From Reticulitermes lucifugus (taxonomy: Eukaryota; Arthropoda; Insecta; Blattodea; Rhinotermitidae), in contig JAKCWW010000654.1 in the NCBI GenBank assembly GCA_026260175.1, forward strand, positions 1 through 64,000: 64,000 bases of DNA. Direction: 5' to 3'. This document shows positions 36,201 through 42,785 of this stretch, piece by piece. Positions within the stretch are counted from its first letter, which is position 1. Each line of letters starts with the position of its first letter. The notes beneath the pieces were generated by a model. It made no database searches and was not told the DNA's origin. It was given only the letters and a program-made list of their open reading frames with translations. The position numbers were made by a program, and so were the translations under genes.

Positions 36201-39200
36201 ATCCAGTGAGTAGTTTTTGAGATGGAGATGAAACATACAGACAAGAATGCCCCCAAAATGAACCCATTGCATGCTTTTGTGCAAAGAACACTTTAAGCCA
36301 TGGAATGTATGACATACAGTAATGGTTTATTTTACAATACTGTACTGGTATTCACTTTGTCAGATGCTCAAGAATGCACCTTCTGAAACACGCTGTACAA
36401 CTCATTAAACTTATCTGGTTTCTTACTTAACCAATCTACAAGAACTGAAACCCAGAAACGCAAATGTGATTTGCCAATGAATGGCTACAAGTAAGTAAAA
36501 GACAAATATTAAACAGAATTATGCTGTAGGGTTTCAGCTGCTACTATGTAGCATTAACATGGATTGCAGTAAAGTTACATAAAGTTCCAAAAACATATTT
36601 AACCAAATATGTGGAACAGAGTCCTCCTTAAGGAGTTATTAGTCACTCAGTTACTCGAGAAATTTCATCTTAAATAGAACATAAACATTCACAAGGCCAA
36701 GCCACTGCTTTCTTTCCAGAGCTAGATCAATCCAATAAATACACGCCATTTGTTATTATGTACAATGACAGCAACCGCCTAAATTAAACTTCCTGATATT
36801 CAAACTGAGTTCACTGACTGGAAACATCAAGTCAGTGTTACTTGATTTGTTGAATTGGCAATGCTAAGAATACAAAGACATGGCTCTATCTTACCATGAC
36901 CACTGCTGGAGTGACACTGAACAGTTACCCCATTTATTATTCACATTTTGACAGGATGTTTAAACTGCTGCATCATGGGAACAATCACTGAAAACAACTA
37001 CTTACTTTTCTTGTTTTACACGTTACGCAGTTTGAAAACCATCAGGCCTTTTTGAAAAACTTTGTGTTCTATCATATATACTATCTATTTTGTAGACTTT
37101 TAATAATGCTATGTAGTAAATAAGGATAAAATCAATTTAGCTTACACATCCTTTCCTTTTCTTCATTCAAGTTGTCATTTCCAGAACCAGTAACAATAAG
37201 ACCCCTGTCTGGGCCTCCCCATGGAGATGACCAGCCAGCATCCTTCTTTGTATTCATGTCTTCTCCTTTGTCTATGTGTGGAAGTCTTTCAGTAACAACA
37301 CTTGGCTTACTTTCATTTACTTCTTCAGGTACTTCGGCAACATGCAAGTCAGCAGATGAAACTCCAAACACTGATGTCAAAACTCCAATGCCAGCTGACA
37401 GTGCACCAGTTATGCCAGACAGCAACCCTCCAGAAGGTTCATTAGACACTAATTCACTTCCTTCCACAGATACTAATGGTTCCTCTGAAGTCGAAGTGGG
37501 CATAGCTGTAGATGTTTCTTCAGCAGAAAGCCCATATGGTGGAACTTCATAATATTCTTCTTCAGGAGAAACTGCAGTTGTTGTTTCTATTTCTTCCTGT
37601 AAGGAATCAGTGGCAGGTTTCTCAGACAAATTAGATTTTGTTTCATCTTTCAACTCAGATGGTAACTCTGAATTATGATCAGCAATTTTGTCAAATGTAA
37701 GTTCTGGGTGAACAGTTCCATACTGTGTCTTCAGGCCTTCAGAAATATATTCTGGATAATCACTGCCATGTACTGACTTCATTACTTTGCTGCTGTCATC
37801 AATCACCTCCTTCCTTTCAACAGTCTTGTCATCACCTGCAGAATGCAACTGATTACCTGTATCAAAACCTACTTTTTGTGTCTCTACCTGCTCATTAATG
37901 CCACTTCCTTCTCCCTCTGTTACATTTTCATGTGTTTTTCTCATTTGTGAACCTTCCAATTCTTCAACACTTCCAACATTACTTTCAGTCTGATTGGCAT
38001 TATCATATGCATTCTGTCTTTCTGCAGCTGGTAATGACGCATAATCAAGTGTTGATGGCTCATCTGGTGTAACTTCTTTGGAAGGTTTGTAACTATCAGT
38101 TATGTTTTCTGGCAACTGAAATTCATCTAATGAAACTTCTGCATTCTCCTGCAAATCAAGGTCATCAGCATTACTGTCACTAATGAAAATGCTGTTTCCG
38201 TTGGTGTCAATTTCGAGAGTTGGCTGCATTGTGCCTTGATCCTCAAACTTTAATGCATTAGAATCTGCTGGCAAAGTAGGGCCACGAACAGTGTTTACTG
38301 CTTTCACTTCTTCCACAAGTTTCTGGGCATTAGTAACTGTACTTGGTAATTCTGCTATCTCCTCACTTACTTCCTCTTCAATGTCTTCATTCTCTTCATC
38401 ATCATATTCCTCATCTTCCTCATCCTCCTCATCATCTTCCTCATTCTCCTCACTTTCCTTATCTGGTGCCTTAACAGGTTCCTCAATAATCTCTTCCTTC
38501 TTATCTTCAACAACTTCTATTTTGCTTTTAGTTTCATCTGCAGAACTGAAATTCTCTGCTTCCTGCTTATGTTCCTCAACAGATGTTACTTCCTTACCTG
38601 TAACAGAGTCTGTTTCTTTCTTATCTACAACAGATATTGATTCTGTCTCCTTTTCATCAGATTCCTGATCCTCCTTCTCAAGGGTTTCCTCTTCCTTATT
38701 TTCAAGTAACTGTCCTTCCAATGTATCTTTTTCAGCACTGTCAACACCCACATCCTCTGTAGATGCAGATGGCTGAATTACATGAGGAGGAACTGAGACT
38801 GGTTCGTTTTCAGGTTTGGATTTTTCTGGAACTACACTTGGCAGAGAGCTTGAAGTGGTAGATGTTGGTTGTACTTGTGGGAGATGTAAATTCAATTCTG
38901 TCTGTTTTCCATCAGTTTCATAATACACAGTAGTTCCATCTACAACCTCAAAAGCCTGCCTATTAATCTCATGATTTAGAGATTTCTCACTTTCTATTGG
39001 TTCAGCTGAAACTCCACTACCAGAAAATGGCTGATGACTTACATCTGCCAAGGGTAAATCAATAACAGAAGAATCATCAAGTGATGGTGTTGTTGTCTGA
39101 ATTCCTGACCCAGGGTCTGTTTCTAATCCAGAATGTTCAACATCATTCAAGGTGGCTTCCAAATTTGAAGTTTCATGGATGTTCACAGAATTACTTATAT

Positions 39201-40921
39201 TTTTGAGAGATTTATCTTTCACTTTTTCCACTGAACTGTCTCTTACATTTTCTGATTCTTCAGTATTCACAACAAATTCAAGTGAACTCTTAAGTACCTT
39301 ATATTCTCTCACAAGACCACGAGGTACATAGCCTCTTCTTCCTTTTATCTGAAAACGCAAACACCACATAAAATCCAACAAAAAAACATGCACATAATTC
39401 TTGTGCTCATTAAAAATTCATTAAAAGTCACAAGTGTGAACCAAGTAGTCTTTCGTTAAAGGCACCGTTTCAAGTTATAGCACCTCCTAAGTTCTTACCA
39501 TTTTGCCGTCTTTCTGTCTCAGAAACAAAACGCAATTACGGGTCCTTAACCTATGGGCATGACCCACAAATTGGTCATGGCCAACCAAACAGCAATGACA
39601 AACATAAGTGCATTTGACTTTGAAATGTAAGCTCTGTAATTAAATATATGGAGAAGTTATCATATTGCACATTTCACACAGGCATGATTTAATTAAAGGT
39701 TCTGATATAAAAAGGAAGATGAAAAAGTACATCAGTAAGCTTTGTAAATGATTCAGAAATGCAATGTAGTAACATACTGTGGATAGCCACTACCACACAA
39801 GATATGGTCAACCGGTAAAGTGGAGAGGTATACAATTTGCTAGTGCTTGAAATTAGAAAGGTAATTAATAATAAAGATCAACTGAAAGTGGCTCTCATAC
39901 AATTCTATTATGAACCAGAAAAAGAGCAAAACTGACTGGCCACATAAGCTCCAGTCTGTACAGTAGATAAAAATGACATCTAAACATAATTTAAGGATGT
40001 ACCATTTCTTCAAGAAACCACTTCAGATATCTTGCCTATCTCTGAAGACATTCTCAAAGATAATTAGATAATAGTGTGAAAAGAAATTGGTTAGTGGAAT
40101 GACTTGCATACTAAATGAAAGCCCCTGAACCTCCCTCCCCTCCTATCAGAAGATTAACGAATCATGCTCTCATTCTTAGTGGGTAATATTTCCCACAGTT
40201 CCTATTCAACGAACCAGATAAAGCAACATTTACAAAATGGGGCAGTTATTTTGAAGTACAAATCAGTAAAATTATTCTAACACCATGATGTTAGAAAATC
40301 CAAAGCAAATGCTTTCAATCTAAAACATGGGACAACCATATGGTACAAAAAAAAATAAACTTCAATCAAATACAGTTACAGTTCTTTAAATCATTAAGGT
40401 ATGAGACTTGAAATACCTTTGCTCCCCATAAATCTACTCTAGAACCTGCAGATTTGCTGTAAATTTCGCAATCTACATTTTTTTCGAAAGACAGTATCCG
40501 GGCATCATCACTGGTATAACGAAGCAATGTCTTCGCTAGAGAAACAGGCTCTGAAATAAAATAAAACAGAAGAGTATGAATTAGTTCTAATTTCAATCGC
40601 ATACTTGATTGCGAGCATCTGCATGTGACACAAAATAAATCGCAGTAACCTGAAAGTTCACAAAGTCAACTCTTATGTACATTCACATTCACCTTCCTGA
40701 ATCGAAAATAAATGGCACAAAACTTTACGGATAAATTTTAAACATTTGTGTTTCATACATGACATGCAAGACGCAAGACAAGATACATCCGGACAATAAT
40801 ACAAACTTGTCGTACCCGAACAAGATGGGTCTCCGCATAGTCTTTTGTCAGATATCCTTCCTTTACAAAAGTATATGAGCGACATCACACATAATACAAT
40901 AAAACAGCATGAGGAACCCAT
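15063..40921 (-). CDS. Tango1: Transport and Golgi organization protein 1 (Tango1/MIA3), complete
   Basis: Fifteen coding exons join in phase to 1549 residues: 40816-40921, 40417-40550, 37146-39348, 33975-34111, 32907-33026, 30347-30541, 28479-28703, 27288-27359, 25076-25171, 22780-23071, 22512-22650, 20868-20969, 20074-20170, 18593-18728 and 15063-15658. In order the protein has a signal peptide (1-22), an SH3-like luminal domain (about 23-105, ISDKRLCGDPSC to GRRGYVPRGLVREY), an acidic disordered luminal region (to about 860), a transmembrane helix (about 880-897), coiled coils (about 903-1330) and a proline-rich tail (1352-1549). In the family, Tango1 sits at ER exit sites, recruits bulky cargo such as collagen through the SH3-like domain, and binds Sec23 and cTAGE5-type partners on the cytosolic side. 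Fly Tango1 is 1430 residues and human is 1907, so the length fits. The exon chain is my manual model. Confidence 0.96.
16685..16830 (+). mobile_element. SINE-like repeat, family A body
   Basis: This contains GGGACCCACCCAGCCTCCTA, the GGAGTAAAGTGAC core and CACCCCCATCTAATGCC in the same order as the 34950-35250 copy read in its own direction. It lacks both head and tail. Confidence 0.6.
16910..17335 (+). pseudogene. LINE C-terminal remnant with zinc-knuckle-like motif
   Basis: Two plus-strand frames read KRAEELLNLSRNQLRIMTGL, then SHVFCDCEALTELRFRHLGH and SVSKVLHFVQGVGLLNVYAV. These match the region after the RNase H domain of a common insect non-LTR retroelement, with a zinc-knuckle-like C-x2-CE / H-x3-C-x-C arrangement. 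A stop near 16945 and a frameshift near 17095-17105 make it a pseudogene. Confidence 0.7.
17345..17445 (+). mobile_element. LINE/SINE 3' tail with TTTACC repeats
   Basis: This directly follows the LINE remnant. It contains GTTAAGAATGAGTAGCAC and ends in ACCTTTACCTTTTTACCTTT. The same block forms the tail of family A SINEs in this window, so it links the SINE to a LINE partner. Confidence 0.55.
17605..17860 (-). mobile_element. SINE-like repeat, family A
   Basis: This is a minus-oriented copy. On the plus strand it reads GCTCTGGCCACTTTACCCCC, GGTTGGGTGGGCCTAGAGCC and then AAATCTTCTGCCCCTGCCAC. The tail points left and the missing head points right. Confidence 0.6.
18180..18219. repeat. (CA)n microsatellite, about 20 units
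   Basis: An uninterrupted AC/CA run of about 40 bases lies in Tango1 intron 14. It is perfect and therefore probably length-polymorphic. Confidence 0.97.
18593..18728 (-). CDS. Tango1: Tango1 exon 14
   Basis: This encodes residues 1307-1351. AARQAERKLEESKQEASQLR closes the coiled coil; the linker then turns Ser/Thr-rich. The donor is GTGAGT with one base left over. Confidence 0.92.
18729..20073. other. Tango1 intron 13, no gene seen
   Basis: This is AT-rich, with short TA runs near 19035 and 19820. I recognise nothing else in it. Confidence 0.5.
20074..20170 (-). CDS. Tango1: Tango1 exon 13: conserved coiled coil
   Basis: This encodes residues 1274-1306. SQNETLKKEILDQERGLKCQ and KKAHENW match the end of the family's second coiled coil almost residue for residue. 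Confidence 0.96.
20290..20760 (+). repeat. Dispersed repeat ending in a hairpin module
   Basis: A tRNA-like start (TCTGTAGCTCAACACC) lies at the left. The right end, about 20733-20755, has TGGCCCCTTAAGGGCCA followed by AAACATTTTGG, the same hairpin-plus-AAAC layout seen near 26978, 28970 and 29105. Confidence 0.4.
20868..20969 (-). CDS. Tango1: Tango1 exon 12: conserved coiled coil
   Basis: This encodes residues 1240-1273. ELGLQEAMCLQKKGDATSTY continues the conserved block of the second coiled coil. The two bases left from exon 11 complete its first Lys codon. Confidence 0.96.
21695..21795 (+). repeat. SINE-like tail with A-rich/(AAT)n tract
   Basis: AGCTGCCACATCATTTTACT is followed by CCACCACCACAATAATAATA and a long A-rich run. 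The first block recurs at 22088-22108 (GGCTGCCACGTAATTTTAC), so both derive from one SINE family. Confidence 0.5.
21985..22108 (+). mobile_element. tRNA-headed SINE, family B, interrupted by a hAT-like element
   Basis: A box A-like GCTTGAGTGGTAATG and a box B-like AAGTTCAAATCTC lie 28 bases apart, then GGCTGCCACGTAATTTTAC. The sequence is cut at 22108 by the element starting at 22109. Confidence 0.55.
22109..22309. mobile_element. Non-autonomous hAT-like element, 201 bp
   Basis: Terminal inverted repeats of 15 bases (CATGGGTGTCCAACC against CGTGGGTCTCCAACC) differ at two positions. They are flanked by 8-base direct repeats (TTTTACAT and TTTTAAAT, 7 of 8 equal) at 22101-22108 and 22310-22317. 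An 8-base duplication is the hAT hallmark. There is no coding capacity. The GGGCCACA and GGGCTGCATGTGG interior resembles widespread hAT-derived repeats. Confidence 0.75.
22512..22650 (-). CDS. Tango1: Tango1 exon 11: conserved coiled coil
   Basis: This encodes residues 1194-1239. REKIEAQTRLEVLSNYFKEK and then ETQLQK is a near-invariant Tango1/cTAGE5 segment and the strongest anchor for the family assignment. Confidence 0.96.
22780..23071 (-). CDS. Tango1: Tango1 exon 10: coiled coil
   Basis: This encodes residues 1097-1193, heptad-rich, beginning VEDRMRRDTDQLQREKSTLQ. The acceptor ATATAG was preferred to a second AG four bases on because it keeps phase. Confidence 0.9.
24103..24272. mobile_element. 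Non-autonomous hAT-like element, about 170 bp
   Basis: The left end TAGGGGTGCAC and right end (reverse complement CAGGGGTGTAC) form inverted repeats of hAT type. TTTACTG occurs near both edges, but with extra bases on the left, so the target duplication is imperfect. Confidence 0.5.
24721..24936. mobile_element. Non-autonomous hAT-like element, about 216 bp
   Basis: The left end CAGGGCTGGCCTTAGG and right end (reverse complement CAGTGTTGGCCTTAGC) are inverted repeats. Subterminal GCAATCGGGCCCCAC and GCAATCAGGCCCCAC occur as direct copies. CCATAC flanks both sides, suggesting a partly mutated target duplication. Confidence 0.65.
25076..25171 (-). CDS. Tango1: Tango1 exon 9: coiled coil
   Basis: This encodes residues 1065-1096 (VNENLNDVLSAKLTMEEHFL onward). 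Both edges are phase 0. The donor is a weaker GTTTGT. Confidence 0.85.
25855..26240 (+). repeat. Three diverged tandem copies of a roughly 115-125-bp unit
   Basis: Each unit carries a GGTA-C-AATC type start, CATGAAAATTGG(C/G)GCAG, GTGAAAG-CACACTTTTCT and GGGCATATATGA blocks, in the same order. No open frame is shared. It lies in Tango1 intron 8. Confidence 0.55.
26676..27068. mobile_element. Long foldback (inverted-repeat) element, about 185-bp arms
   Basis: The left arm 26676-26860 and right arm 26882-27068 are near-perfect reverse complements around a 21-base spacer. Both outer ends carry CTCTT-TTATTTTCAGATG. The inner ends are GATGTAGGCGATATTTG and its complement. Each arm holds the CTGATGA-hairpin-AAAC module (clearest at 26978-27006). 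There is no coding capacity. Confidence 0.85.
27288..27359 (-). CDS. Tango1: Tango1 exon 8: coiled coil, 72 bases
   Basis: This encodes 24 residues (1041-1064), NETLQAELTAAKDKINSLEE and four more. It is a short phase 0-0 cassette, so it could be skipped without frame loss. Strong TAG acceptor and GTAAGT donor. Confidence 0.88.
27415..28322 (+). mobile_element. Deleted Tc1-like transposon with long inverted repeats
   Basis: The ends form diverged inverted repeats of about 110 bases: CTGCCAAACTTCAGACAATT on the left pairs with the complement of AACTGTGAAGTTTGGTAGAC on the right. Both arms hold a CTTATTTTGAG block. Inside, plus-strand FTNEELTHIHFIYIFCD resembles the DUF4817 N-terminal domain of an insect transposon group. 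Further on, SAPYLTPLDLDT is a decayed PRSPDLTPLDFF catalytic-end motif. The catalytic core between them is missing. It is inserted in Tango1 intron 7. Confidence 0.75.
28479..28703 (-). CDS. Tango1: Tango1 exon 7: coiled coil
   Basis: This encodes residues 966-1040. It is heptad-rich (ARAELEDQMAALEKELEVAT) and contains the family segment LNRMLSEFLSAQ. Both edges are phase 0; the donor is GTACTC. Confidence 0.93.
28905..29197. mobile_element. Second foldback element with hairpin modules
   Basis: The arms 28905-29025 and 29075-29197 are diverged reverse complements (outer AATAATAAAC / TTTATTATTCC). Each carries a TGGCCATACAGGCCAAAACAT block, one on each strand. The left arm keeps CCTGATGA before it, while the right arm has CCTGACAA. 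The inner ends are TTATAAAATA and its complement. Confidence 0.7.
30030..30205 (+). mobile_element. LINE 3' fragment
   Basis: The plus strand gives GRKPCGRPRCKWEDTIKVEL, the common insect LINE C-terminal signature, followed by an AATAATAAACC end. It shares the motif with the fragments at 6865 and 8790. Confidence 0.6.
30347..30541 (-). CDS. Tango1: Tango1 exon 6: juxtamembrane and first coiled coil
   Basis: This encodes residues 901-965. A basic KRRRDG stop-transfer cluster is followed by heptads (LVAKINGLEKELLVSSKECQ). Both edges are phase 0. Confidence 0.93.
31300..31495 (-). repeat. Dispersed repeat of the GCTGCCTCCATCCTC type
   Basis: GAGGTGCTCATGGTCCTGAC, GATGTGATGCCATGCAGTTT, GAACTTGCTGCCTCCATCCT and ATCACATCCCAGAAAGCAG blocks recur in the same order near 48190-48370, 52915-53060 and partly 9350-9460. 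In one copy the frame reads FRDVKLCSLVHRYQ. It is a high-copy repeat of unknown class. Confidence 0.55.
31847..32716 (+). pseudogene. Internally deleted mariner transposon
   Basis: Inverted repeats (CGAGGTCTGTTCAAAAAGTT and the complement of AACTTTTTGAACAGAACTTG) are flanked by TA on both sides (31845-31846, 32717-32718). The element is 870 bp against about 1.3 kb for an intact one. The N-terminal helix-turn-helix region is visible (WRRFKDRQ-type, then LGRPSTS) with several stops. In the frame 32332-32577, FTPRLLTDEQ joins directly to VIPQPPYSPDLKPENFFLF, so the catalytic core with the first two Asp is deleted. The third Asp position is Asn (KPEN). It is dead, and is inserted in Tango1 intron 5. 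Confidence 0.9.
32907..33026 (-). CDS. Tango1: Tango1 exon 5: transmembrane helix
   Basis: This encodes residues 861-900. SVYLIITAATVLLFSLGHYY (about 879-898) is a single membrane-spanning helix, and exon 6 then opens with basic KRRRDG. That places the following coiled coils in the cytosol. Both edges are phase 0. Confidence 0.92.
33975..34111 (-). CDS. Tango1: Tango1 exon 4: end of luminal region
   Basis: This encodes residues 815-860 (SAACKVNYDPSAGIDSDCND onward), acidic and Ser-rich like the preceding luminal part. The single base left from exon 3 completes its first codon. Confidence 0.85.
34950..35250 (-). mobile_element. SINE family A, near full length with tRNA-like head
   Basis: Read on the minus strand, the head GCCAGGTTGCATAGTTGGTG (box A region) is followed by a box B-like GGGGTTTCAATCC about 45 bases on. 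Then come a body with AAAGCGGTTGGGGCATGAAG, CCACTCACCTCCATCTGTTG and AAGAATGAGTGTAGCTGTAC, and a GTTTTACCTTT tail. It is the best reference copy in the window. Confidence 0.75.
35545..35625. repeat. Small foldback related to 44447-44595
   Basis: AGATTGGTAATTAGT and ACTAACTACCAATCT are near-perfect inverted arms, followed by ACGCTGCGTGAACATCCCAG. The same ATG-CAGCGTAGGTTGGTAG block forms the foldback at 44447, so both belong to one family. Confidence 0.5.
37146..39348 (-). CDS. Tango1: Tango1 exon 3: giant acidic luminal exon
   Basis: This encodes residues 81-814 and starts IKGRRGYVPRGLVREYKVL, the last SH3-like strand. The rest is low-complexity and rich in Glu, Asp, Ser and Thr. It includes an almost pure Glu/Asp run at about 375-412 and a Gly/Ala/hydrophobic segment, GLLSGITGALSAGIGVLTSV, at about 718-742. 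The open frame starts upstream of the acceptor, but those extra residues are intron. Confidence 0.94.
39349..40416. other. Tango1 intron 2, nothing recognised
   Basis: I see no repeat structure, RNA gene or extra exon in this 1.07-kb intron. The exon on each side joins in phase 0. Confidence 0.5.
40417..40550 (-). CDS. Tango1: Tango1 exon 2: SH3-like domain core
   Basis: This encodes residues 36-80: PVSLAKTLLRYTSDDARIL, then CEIYSKSAGSRVDLWGAK. The K-AGS-VDLWGAK strand is the SH3-like core conserved in insect Tango1. The acceptor is TTTCAG and the donor GTATTT; phase is 1 in and 0 out. Confidence 0.93.
40816..40921 (-). CDS. Tango1: Tango1 exon 1: signal peptide and start of SH3-like domain
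   Basis: The ATG at 40921 opens MGSSCCFIVLCVMSLIYFCK, a hydrophobic secretory signal, then GRISDKRLCGDPSCS. The ISDKRLC-D-C motif marks the start of the luminal domain in insect Tango1. The frame continues open past the donor GTACGA, but only splicing there keeps the family sequence. Confidence 0.9.
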
Positions 40922-41000
40922 TCTTCTCTATCGTCAGTATCGATATCCTACCACCACATCATCATTCAGCGACCCCCTGCACCTCTTGAAAAGGTGTATG
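40922..41000 (-). promoter_or_regulatory. Tango1: Tango1 5' region with a perfect DRE palindrome
   Basis: TATCGATA lies at 40938-40945, 17 bases upstream of the start codon. This is the full 8-base DNA replication-related element bound by DREF in fly housekeeping promoters. No TATA box is visible. The site matches a housekeeping promoter, but binding in this species is inferred. Confidence 0.5.
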
Positions 41001-41439
41001 TGGTGACATCTGATAGGTCTTATTGAAAGATTGTATGACACGGATAATTACTACCTACGATTCTCATTCCTGTGATACTAGATAATCTGTGCCTGTGAGT
41101 TATTTGTGTGATTGAAGGCTAACTCGAATCCGTAGATTTATGTTGGGCCAGTGCACTTGTGGTCAGCGAAAGATAAATTTTACATGTGTGATCCGTGTTT
41201 TAGATGATATGAATCCTTCTGATCCATTAATCCTGGAAGAACTTTATTGACCTCAATACCACCCCGATACAATTTCCATTGGGGCACTGACGTAGTTTAC
41301 CCCGATCAATGTGTATCCAGTGTGCTCTGACGAAGTGCACGTACGCTCAGGTGCGTGGAGCGTTGTGGCCGCGCCCGCATCTCCCTCCTTCAACTTGGAG
41401 CGCTCATTTCAAACTTTTCTTTTGTATACAAGCAGGCAT

Positions 41440-41556
41440 TACATGGCCACCCGAGACAGACGTAGTTTAGGGTGTAGGCTATGTCTCTGTTCTGTGTATT
41501 CACTACATGGCCATCCGAGACAGACGTAGATTAGGGTGTAGGCTATGTCTCTGTTA
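41440..41556. repeat. 64-bp tandem duplication
   Basis: ACATGGCCACCCGAGACAGA begins at 41441 and recurs with one change at 41505. Both copies continue through CGTAG-TTAGGGTGTAGGCT and ATGTCTCTGTT. They are almost identical, which points to a recent duplication. Confidence 0.9.
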
Positions 41557-42017
41557 CACTCGGCGCGAAATTTCAACCTCATCCTGGACGGACTGGCGCC
41601 CCTACAAACACTAGAGGCAACCTGGAAACATGTTAAGGTTTTCCTCAACGCATACAACCGCCAGACAAACTGCATCTATTGTCTTGCCGAATATGTTAGC
41701 ATCTCTTTGCCGCGCACGTGACATTCACCACTTAACGACGTTCCTTAACGTCAAACATGTGCACTGGACGCTCCGGCCNNNNNNNNNNNNNNNNNNNNNN
41801 NNNNNNNNNNNNCCGAATAAAAACATCTAAGTAACATTGCTCCACCTCTTTCCGCCTCCCTGACTACACACGGTCTTCTAGACGCACTGTTCCCTTCTTG
41901 CTATTGAAAATTTTCGTGCTGTGGTCGGGCTAAACTACATCGGAGCCGTTCAATTCAGCCATGGAAATAAGATAGTAATTTGTGATCTCTACTACACTGC
42001 AGAATGTTCCATCGCGG

Positions 42018-42475
42018 TTACTGCGGTGCTGTAGTCACTGCCATACTGCCGCGAGAATCTGAAATGGTGTTCATAAAATACCGTTCGGTTTCAGCTGAAA
42101 CCAGGTCTGGCTCGAGCATGAGAGATTCCGCGCGGTAGTTTAGGCCTTCGTTGTTCAGATATGTTCTGCGGCGTAGGTTCGCAAATGGTTGCAAACGTTG
42201 TGGGACCATTAAAGAAGAGACGTCGATAAACTGATCACAGCTGGGCCGCGTAACATCCCAGAAGAGTGAAGGCCCCCAGCTAGATAATATCACTGCCAAG
42301 AAAACTCGAGGGTTCATGCGTGAATAAACGTGACGTATGAAAACACGCATGTTTCTAAATTGGTCTAGCAAGAAAATGTGACTTAAGTATTTAGAATGAT
42401 TCATTGATAATAGCATTAAAATTCTAGGTTGTGAAGTTTTCTGACATTGACAGTCTACAAAATCAAGCAAATAAA
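42018..42475 (-). repeat. Dispersed repeat, minus-oriented
   Basis: The minus strand reads SLFWDVTRPSCDQFIDVSS and LMVPQRLQPFANLRRRTY. An equivalent TCTGGGATGTTACGCGGCCC block recurs near 35600 and 44555-44595. The 150-codon open frame is therefore probably repeat-derived and not a host gene. Confidence 0.5.
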
Positions 42476-42504
42476 ACTGAAGACAGTGACAAGAAAGATC
42501 ACGT

Positions 42505-42785
42505 TTTTCAAATTATGGAGAAGGTGAAGTTGCCGCTTTGTTGCACCATGAAGCCATATGGGAAGCAGGATATGAAGAGGAAGTGAGTGGTCAGCTCCAA
42601 GCACATGCTGCTGTACTCCCGGTAGAATAGCCTCCAGTACCCATTAAGTAGGAGGCTAGGTGGGCCCCATAGTTAGTCTTGACTTTTGGAGAAAACTGGC
42701 ACTTGTCCCCTCCTGGGAATCGAACCACGTCATCTTTATGGCATGCAATGTGACATGCATGGAGTTGGTCACTGTAGTGTGACAA
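42505..42785 (-). mobile_element. SINE family A with intact box B
   Basis: On the minus strand, GGTTCGATTCCCAGGAGGGG contains a perfect box B (GGTTCGATTCC), preceded by a tRNA-like head from about 42785. The body (GGGGCCCACCTAGCCTCC) and tail follow toward 42505. The core between them carries a deletion. Confidence 0.7.

Larger units (their letters stand above)
34112..37145. other. Tango1 intron 3, 3 kb
   Basis: This holds the SINE at 34950-35250 and a small foldback at 35545-35625. At 36100-36250 there is a conserved-looking repeat (CAGTGAAATCCAGTGAGTAG, then GAGATGAAACATACAGACA). The rest is unrecognised AT-rich sequence. Confidence 0.55.

Noticed and set aside
37172-37552. Plus-strand open frame of 126 codons
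   Set aside because: It lies antisense inside Tango1 exon 3 and has no family resemblance.
38291-38668. Plus-strand poly-Ser open frame of 125 codons
   Set aside because: It is the antisense of the Glu/Asp-rich Tango1 exon 3 (GAA/GAT read backwards as TTC/ATC-type codons).
41210-41248. Short plus-strand reading MNPSDPLILEELY as the first exon of a divergent gene
   Set aside because: It stops after 13 codons with no donor before the stop, and no later exon was found.
42018-42470. Minus-strand open frame of 150 codons as a host gene
   Set aside because: Part of it (SLFWDVTRP region) recurs elsewhere in the window as a dispersed repeat, and there are no splice partners.
42650-42785. A tRNA gene on the minus strand (perfect box B)
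   Set aside because: The same head is attached to a family A SINE body, so it is a SINE head.
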